From: Pavlovales sp. CCMP2436
Taxonomy: Eukaryota > Haptophyta > Pavlovophyceae > Pavlovales
Direction of reading: 5' to 3'
DNA length: 10,400 bases
NCBI GenBank assembly: GCA_026770615.1
Contig: MU631312.1
Coordinates: forward strand, 347,139 to 357,538
Part shown: one piece after another, positions 7,118 to 10,400 of the stretch
Numbering within the stretch: the stretch's first letter is position 1
Layout of the letters: every line of letters begins with the position of its first letter
The notes under the pieces: model-generated
The model's input: the letters and a program-made list of their open reading frames with translations, nothing else
Databases searched by the model: none
Told to the model about the DNA's origin: nothing
Program-made: the position numbers and the translations under genes

Positions 7118-7438
7118 TTAGTATAGGTGGATGGCCGCTGGTGCTGTGTTTTGCTTCAGTTTCCTTGCTGCCCGCTCGGCTGTATGGGCGGCCCACATGG
7201 CTACCTTAAACTTATGCGCGTCGTATGTAGATATATTGTCCTTGGTTGACGCCGCTGATGCTTCGATTGCCGCTTCGCGTGATTTGTGCATTCTGAGGCT
7301 ATGGCGTAGGAGAGTGTAGTGTAAGTCGCCGGGCTTGGGTGCGTCACCGGTGTCGACGTCCTTCTTTCTGAGCTCTTCTTTGACACTTAATCCTACCCTT
7401 CCAGTGAAGTATTCCGGTCGAGATATCATGTGTGTCGC
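7118..7438 (-). pseudogene. Continuation of the non-LTR frame past the MITE
   Basis: Same frame as the zinc piece. Reads MISRPEYFTGRVGLSVKEEL, a Lys/Asp-rich stretch, then HYTLLRHSLRMHKSREAAIE and WAAHTAERAARKLKQ, and stops at 7118. Ala/Lys/Arg-rich helical composition. The last residues (TAPAAIHLY) match the start of the Pro-rich repeat unit, so a small duplication or frameshift at ~7100-7130 explains the stop. Confidence 0.45.
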
Positions 7439-7440
7439 TA

Positions 7441-7606
7441 CAGGGGATCGCGGGCAATAAGAAGTGCGAATTTTGAGCTTGAGGCTGAGCTTCTCAGCAA
7501 ATCACATACAAACAATGCTACAATTTGCTTAAATTACATACTAACAATGCAAAAAACGAGGCTCAGCTTTTTAACACTACGGCTTCTTATTGCCCGCGAT
7601 CCCCTG
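7441..7606. mobile_element. MITE copy 2 (166 bp) inside the retrotransposon
   Basis: Same family as 3543-3709: both ends are CAGGGGATCGCGGGCAATAA-type, with 24 bp perfect TIRs here. Interior blocks gaggctgag, cagcaaat, cttaaattacata and caatgcaaaaaa are shared. The left flank is TA (7439-7440) but the right flank is TT (7607-7608), so the target duplication has mutated on one side. The TIRs are as good as those of copy 1, so it inserted after, or late in, the decay of its host frame. Confidence 0.9.
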
Positions 7607-7942
7607 TTTTGATTTTGATTTTGCGGGTCCCAGACGCGGGGCCAGTTCCTTGCAGAGAGAGCGGTGTAGGTCGTGGCGGTGCTTCTCCGTTGACGAGCAC
7701 TCGTGGTATAGGTGACGCTTTGTGTGTTGTGAGTTGGGTGCTTTGCATAGGGGGCAGGTGAGGCCCATTGTTTCGGACTTTCCGTCAATGGTAATTGTAG
7801 TGGTGGCCATCGCCGGAAATTCTGCTGCCCACTCGGCATTGTGGCGGTATGATCCGAGTAACAATCTGGCCATGTGTTTGGTGTACTTTTCCGTGGGTCG
7901 CTGTTGGCCTCTAACTCGTAGGAGGCGCAGAGCCGTCGTGCT
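7607..7942 (-). pseudogene. Zinc-binding C-terminal segment of the non-LTR element
   Basis: A 112-codon open piece from after the TAG at 7943-7945 to the MITE edge at 7606. It reads ...LRLLRVRGQQRPTEKYTK, then LLLGSYRHNAEWAAEFPAM, then CPLC...HLYHEC, a CX2CX10HX4C cluster at 7756-7697. A CxxC...HxxxxC cluster downstream of RNase H is a known feature of several non-LTR clades, where it is thought to help bind nucleic acid. All four metal ligands are present. The segment before it looks like the short helical run that precedes this motif in relatives. Confidence 0.6.
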
Positions 7943-7959
7943 CTATAGGAGGTATGGCT

Positions 7960-7994
7960 CTTGTATATGCTTATAGCTATTGCATATACTCAAG
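7960..7994. repeat. AT-rich imperfect hairpin
   Basis: cttg-tatatgc (7960-7970) and gcatata-ct-caag (7982-7994) are inverted around tatagctatt. It sits in the most broken part of the retrotransposon frame and may be a small insertion. Confidence 0.45.
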
Positions 7995-8085
7995 CTATAC
8001 TGCCTACATGCCTGCCCGTAGCACACAGCACCGCACACACTTACTGGCCACAACTCTGGCTCAGTTTAAATTGTGATTGGCACTC

Positions 8086-8494
8086 AGTGATCGCTCAGTT
8101 TGCCGTCCGCCGCTGATCGCCTTGCACTGATCGCTCGTGAAGCTCTAACTCGCTGTATTTGATCCTGCCGCCCGTCGAGACGACGGGCACCCTCTAGCGC
8201 CGCAAGGACTAGAGGAGAGACGGAGCGACCGGCTAACACCAACATGCTCTCTTTAGTCCACATTGCTTCTACATTGATCATTCTACCTATGCCTGGGGCA
8301 TGTTTGACGGGGCCTCTTTTCTCCAGGCGTTCCCTCAATACTCTGTCTATTAGCACCTGGCGTGCTACTTGTTGGTCGGATGTGATGATGTCTCCTGTCG
8401 CAGTGGCCGCTATTACCCAGCAATGGACCGTGAGCGTGTTTTTCGTGAGCTGTACTGTGGCGGCTTCTCTGTTTACTGCTACTGCCTTTGAGCC
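8086..8494 (-). pseudogene. Linker region between RNase H and zinc motif of the non-LTR element
   Basis: Open in the -1/+2 frame relative to the RNase H piece and in the same frame as the zinc piece. Includes WVIAATATGDIITSDQQVAR and VLIDRVLRERLEKRG, a predicted charged helix. RNase H-type non-LTR proteins usually carry a poorly conserved helical stretch here. It ends at a TGA (8084-8086). The following ~140 bp holds another stop and an AT-rich inverted repeat. Confidence 0.45.
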
Positions 8495-8523
8495 CTAGTC
8501 GCTGAATGCGTTCTGCACGAGCT

Positions 8524-9345
8524 TTATGACGGCTGGGGGTTGGAGGTGGGGAGGCAAATAGCCTGGCTGCGGCAGTTGTCGTCTCGTGTGAAGATGAAGA
8601 GCCGGGTCACTTTCTTTAGCGCCTTTGCTGTCACTATTCTAGCTCTCGAGGCGTCATCGTGACGTACTGCTCCCGGGGTATTTATAATTCTGGCTACTTT
8701 ATCATCCGATTTGGTATGAGCCGCAGTGTGAGTCGCGTTCCTGTAGCGGCCATGCGCCTCGTCACGGTTTTTGAGGCTGAGTAGGCGGTAGAAGTGAGGG
8801 TTTGCATTATAGCTCGTGGGATCCCTTAATCCGTGTGGCCTATAGGGGATTGCGGTCTAGGTGCCGTCTGTGTGCCAGTCTAGGCGTTTTACGCCTGTGT
8901 CATGGTCCCATTCGATGAATAGCTCTTGCTCGTGAGTCAGTGCTTGTAAGGCAAGTGTGAACGCATTGCATTCTGCGTTGACAACCGTTTGATCGCCTGA
9001 GAATGTGCAGGTGAGGATATGTGCCTCTGGGGCATGTGTCGTGCCGCGGATGTGGTGTGATGGGAGTACGTAAAAACACGCCGCACCGGCTGCTCGAGCC
9101 TTGCCGTTTCCATCTGGTTTGATAAATTAATTGTCGAACCCGACATGGGGGGTGCACAATTGTGGCTTCTCCGCTGTCGGTGGTTGGTGTCCGAGTGCAT
9201 GTATGAGTGTTGTGTGGCGTGTGACGAACCGGAAGCACATAGGTCCGAATAATGCCGACGTGAATGCGGGCAGGAATTTCCGTAATATTTCCAGCTGCTC
9301 GGGGTGTTTTAATTGCTTAAATGTTGGCCTATATTCCGGTGTCAT
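8524..9345 (-). pseudogene. RNase H-like domain of the dead non-LTR element
   Basis: One minus frame spans 9345-8524 with stops at 9127-9129 and 8857-8859. Just after the first stop comes FIKPDGNGKARAAGAACFYV (first Asp of the fold with the first beta hairpin), then NAECNAFTLALQAL (Glu helix), then LFIEWDHDTG (candidate third acidic position). After the second stop comes NPHFYRLLSLKNRDEAHGR, then HTAAHTKSDD and HDDASRAR (the His-loop and last Asp region). This is the order D-E-D-(H)-D of type I RNase H, with the NPH...LL...R insert common in retroelement copies. In the parent element it would remove RNA from the cDNA hybrid. The third acidic position is the least certain. The two stops make it non-functional. 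Confidence 0.6.
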
Positions 9346-9397
9346 GGGCTATAAGAACGGCGCTTTTGAGACTGAGGCTCAGTTTCTTAGCAAATTG
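9346..9397 (+). mobile_element. Truncated MITE fragment (copy 3)
   Basis: gggctataagaacggc, then ttttgag, ctgaggctcagtttcttag and caaatt match the left half of the MITE at 3556-3605. The outermost ~14 bp (cagggg...) and the whole right half are missing. It abuts the first recognisable codon of the retrotransposon remnant at 9345 and so marks that junction. Confidence 0.7.
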
Positions 9398-9465
9398 TGC
9401 GTGGTGCGAGGTGAGTTGCGGGCCCTTGAAGGGCTTCAGAGGCTATATTCTTGTGATTCCTGTTA

Positions 9466-9830
9466 GAATCAGGTATCGGACCCAATGCCGAAATTGTTCC
9501 CCGTCCAATTTTGCGTCTAGTCGTGTCTTTGGGGTCTCTATGAAACGCAAAATCAATCAAAAGTAAACAGGCCAGAACGTCGCCGATAATATGAAGTAAA
9601 AATGTCGATTTCTAATCCTTCACGAAAGAATCAGGTAACGATTCACAGCAACAAAACTGTTCCCCGTCAAATTCTACATTTAGGAAGCTCTTCAGAGTTC
9701 TATAAGCAGCTAATATTGATATAATAAATATCCGGGTAAAATCAAAAAGTCTCAATTCGGGCCCATTCGGGCGGCAAAATCACAAATCCACTCCGAAGTT
9801 GTTCAGTTCACATGCGTAGACTTTCGATTT
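9466..9830 (+). repeat. Three diverged direct repeats, ~145-165 bp apart
   Basis: gaatcaggta at 9466 and 9628 is followed in both by ttgttccccgtc / ctgttccccgtc and aatt, then a tctag/tttagg block. A shorter third match (ccgaagttgttcag...gcgtagac) starts near 9795. Divergence is high and no function is evident. Confidence 0.5.
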
Positions 9831-10293
9831 ATTACCAGCTTGTCCGGAAACAGTCCATACTCGTACCTCGAATCCATATAAGCTCAATAATACAAATGAA
9901 ATGTTTATCCGATCGGGTGGCCGAACTCCTCTTCGCGGGCGCTCGGCCGAACAATCAAAAAGACGGCACTAGACAACCCATGGGTAGACAGCCAAAGGGG
10001 AGTCTGTGCCGGAAAGACGCCGCGATGGTCCGCACTCCTCAGTTCCCAATCGGGTTTGGGCATCCCATCGGGGGAGGGGTGGGGGATCTCGCGACGCCGC
10101 AGCCGCCTCGGCGGTTGATACGGGGGTTTAGCGCGTCATTTCGAGAGGCCGATGCGCAGTAGTGCGCAGGTCGACGAAAGAGGACTAGCAACGGCAACGA
10201 GTCTGTTGGAGGGCCGGAAGTATTGATATAGCTGTGCGGTGAAAAATTCTGCCAACATCGCACAGAGCGAAGGGTTGGCAATATTAGCATACT
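9831..10293. other. Stretch inside the right TIR, no recognised gene; G-rich tract
   Basis: A + frame of 116 codons (9812-10162) is open but has no recognisable motif, no coding-like composition and overlaps a repeat at its start, so it is not called. At 10052-10085 runs of G (gggtttggg, then gggggaggggtggggg) could form a G-quadruplex on the + strand. Nothing else was identified. Confidence 0.4.
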
Positions 10294-10382
10294 TTCGCCA
10301 TCCTGAAACGGCCGGATCGCGCCCGCTCGCGAGGCAGCCCATCGGGCTGCCTCGCAAAGCTGTTGTACGCACTGCTATCGGC
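10294..10382 (-). repeat. Right terminal inverted repeat of the ~10.38-kb unit
   Basis: This is the partner of 2-93 in opposite orientation, 89 bp, with one 3-bp deletion and a 3-base loop difference. The right flank (10383-10400) is unrelated to the left end. The high identity of the two arms contrasts with the heavy decay of everything between them. That implies either recent insertion of the unit or homogenisation of its ends. An inverted duplication made by assembly or by DNA breakage is the main alternative. Confidence 0.85.
10329..10355. repeat. Perfect 12-bp hairpin inside the right TIR, loop inverted
   Basis: The same 12-bp stem as at 29-55 lies at the mirror position, arms 10329-10340 and 10344-10355. 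The loop (10341-10343) reads atc on the + strand. A true mirror image of the left TIR would read gat. The loop is therefore in the opposite orientation relative to its TIR. Confidence 0.85.
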
Positions 10383-10400
10383 TACCTCCATCACGGACGC

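Larger units (their letters stand above)
6249..7196 (-). pseudogene. Proline-rich repetitive tail of the non-LTR frame
   Basis: One minus frame is open from 7196 to a TAG at 6249-6251, broken only by a TGA at 6606-6608 (about 315 codons). At 7100-6800 it carries a 23-residue repeat with core YEPIPPTDSIxQNEAPxAIP. The rest is Ser/Pro/Gln/Thr-rich (TSQQAQSLQNANMSQQARH). Composition suggests a disordered tail. It might belong to the retrotransposon or be a neighbouring low-complexity gene fused by decay. The overlapping Gly/Met-rich + strand frame (6433-6864) is its complement. Confidence 0.4.
6249..9345 (-). mobile_element. Decayed 3-prime part of a non-LTR retrotransposon (LINE-like)
   Basis: Reading the minus strand from 9345 to 6249, consecutive open pieces form the C-terminal layout known from RNase H-bearing non-LTR elements: RNase H-like domain, helical linker, CX2CX10HX4C zinc motif, then a low-complexity tail. 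The reverse transcriptase and endonuclease that should lie upstream are absent; beyond 9345 there is a MITE fragment and other repeats. Loss of the 5-prime end is usual for LINE insertions. Lesions are in-frame stops at 9127-9129, 8857-8859, 8495-8497, 8084-8086, one in 8040-8065, 7943-7945 and 6606-6608; frameshifts near 8590-8520 and 7130-7090; and a MITE at 7441-7606. Removing the MITE and one TA (168 bp) keeps the frame, so the insertion hit an otherwise continuous frame. The plus-strand frames here are shadows. Confidence 0.65.

Noticed and set aside
8244..8498. 84-codon hydrophobic + strand frame
   Set aside because: Opposite-strand shadow of the retrotransposon linker frame; no start context or domain.
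9131..9466. 111-codon + strand frame
   Set aside because: Overlaps the minus-strand region before the RNase H domain and runs through the MITE fragment; no motif.
9812..10162. 116-codon + strand frame near the right TIR
   Set aside because: No recognisable motif, begins in a diverged repeat, composition follows local base content.

Overview
The window looks like nuclear DNA of a GC-rich eukaryote and is mostly mobile-element debris. The best guess is a volvocalean or related green alga. The reasons are a GC3-rich small ORF followed by TGTAA (the volvocalean polyadenylation signal), many nested inverted-repeat elements, and a decayed non-LTR retrotransposon with algal-type RNase H features. 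Nothing prokaryotic (operons, Shine-Dalgarno sites) is seen. The taxonomic call is an inference from few signals.

Outer frame. Positions 2-93 and 10294-10382 are a near-perfect terminal inverted repeat (TIR) pair. The whole window is therefore probably one ~10.38-kb inverted-repeat-bounded unit with 18 bp of right flank. Each TIR holds a perfect 12-bp hairpin with a 3-nt loop. The loop is inverted between the two TIRs relative to TIR orientation. No transposase, integrase or polymerase belonging to this outer unit was recognised.

Left third (94-4440). This is a mosaic of repeats: a ~150-bp tandem duplication beside the left TIR; an inner inverted-repeat pair (470-526 / 4183-4239) that may bound a nested 3.77-kb element; a GC-rich stretch with weak coding character (870-1531); two ~187-bp tandem units (1660-1980); a perfect foldback (2029-2088); an array of eight iteron-like quasi-palindromes (2322-2505); a ~640-bp foldback element (2588-3230); and a ~203-bp satellite (3420-4068) carrying a MITE with TA target duplication (3543-3709). 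A dispersed repeat, here called B, occurs three times.

Middle (4441-6248). The only intact gene candidate is here: a 59-residue, two-helix, glycine-rich membrane protein (4893-5072, + strand), with an AT-rich TATA-like stretch upstream and TGTAA signals downstream.

Right half (6249-10293). On the minus strand lies the 3-prime part of a dead non-LTR retrotransposon. It contains an RNase H-like domain, a linker, a CX2CX10HX4C zinc motif, and a proline-rich tail with 23-residue tandem repeats. It is broken by stops, frameshifts and a second MITE copy (7441-7606). A third MITE fragment (9346-9397) marks its upstream edge. Between there and the right TIR are three diverged repeat copies and a G-rich tract, with no recognised gene.
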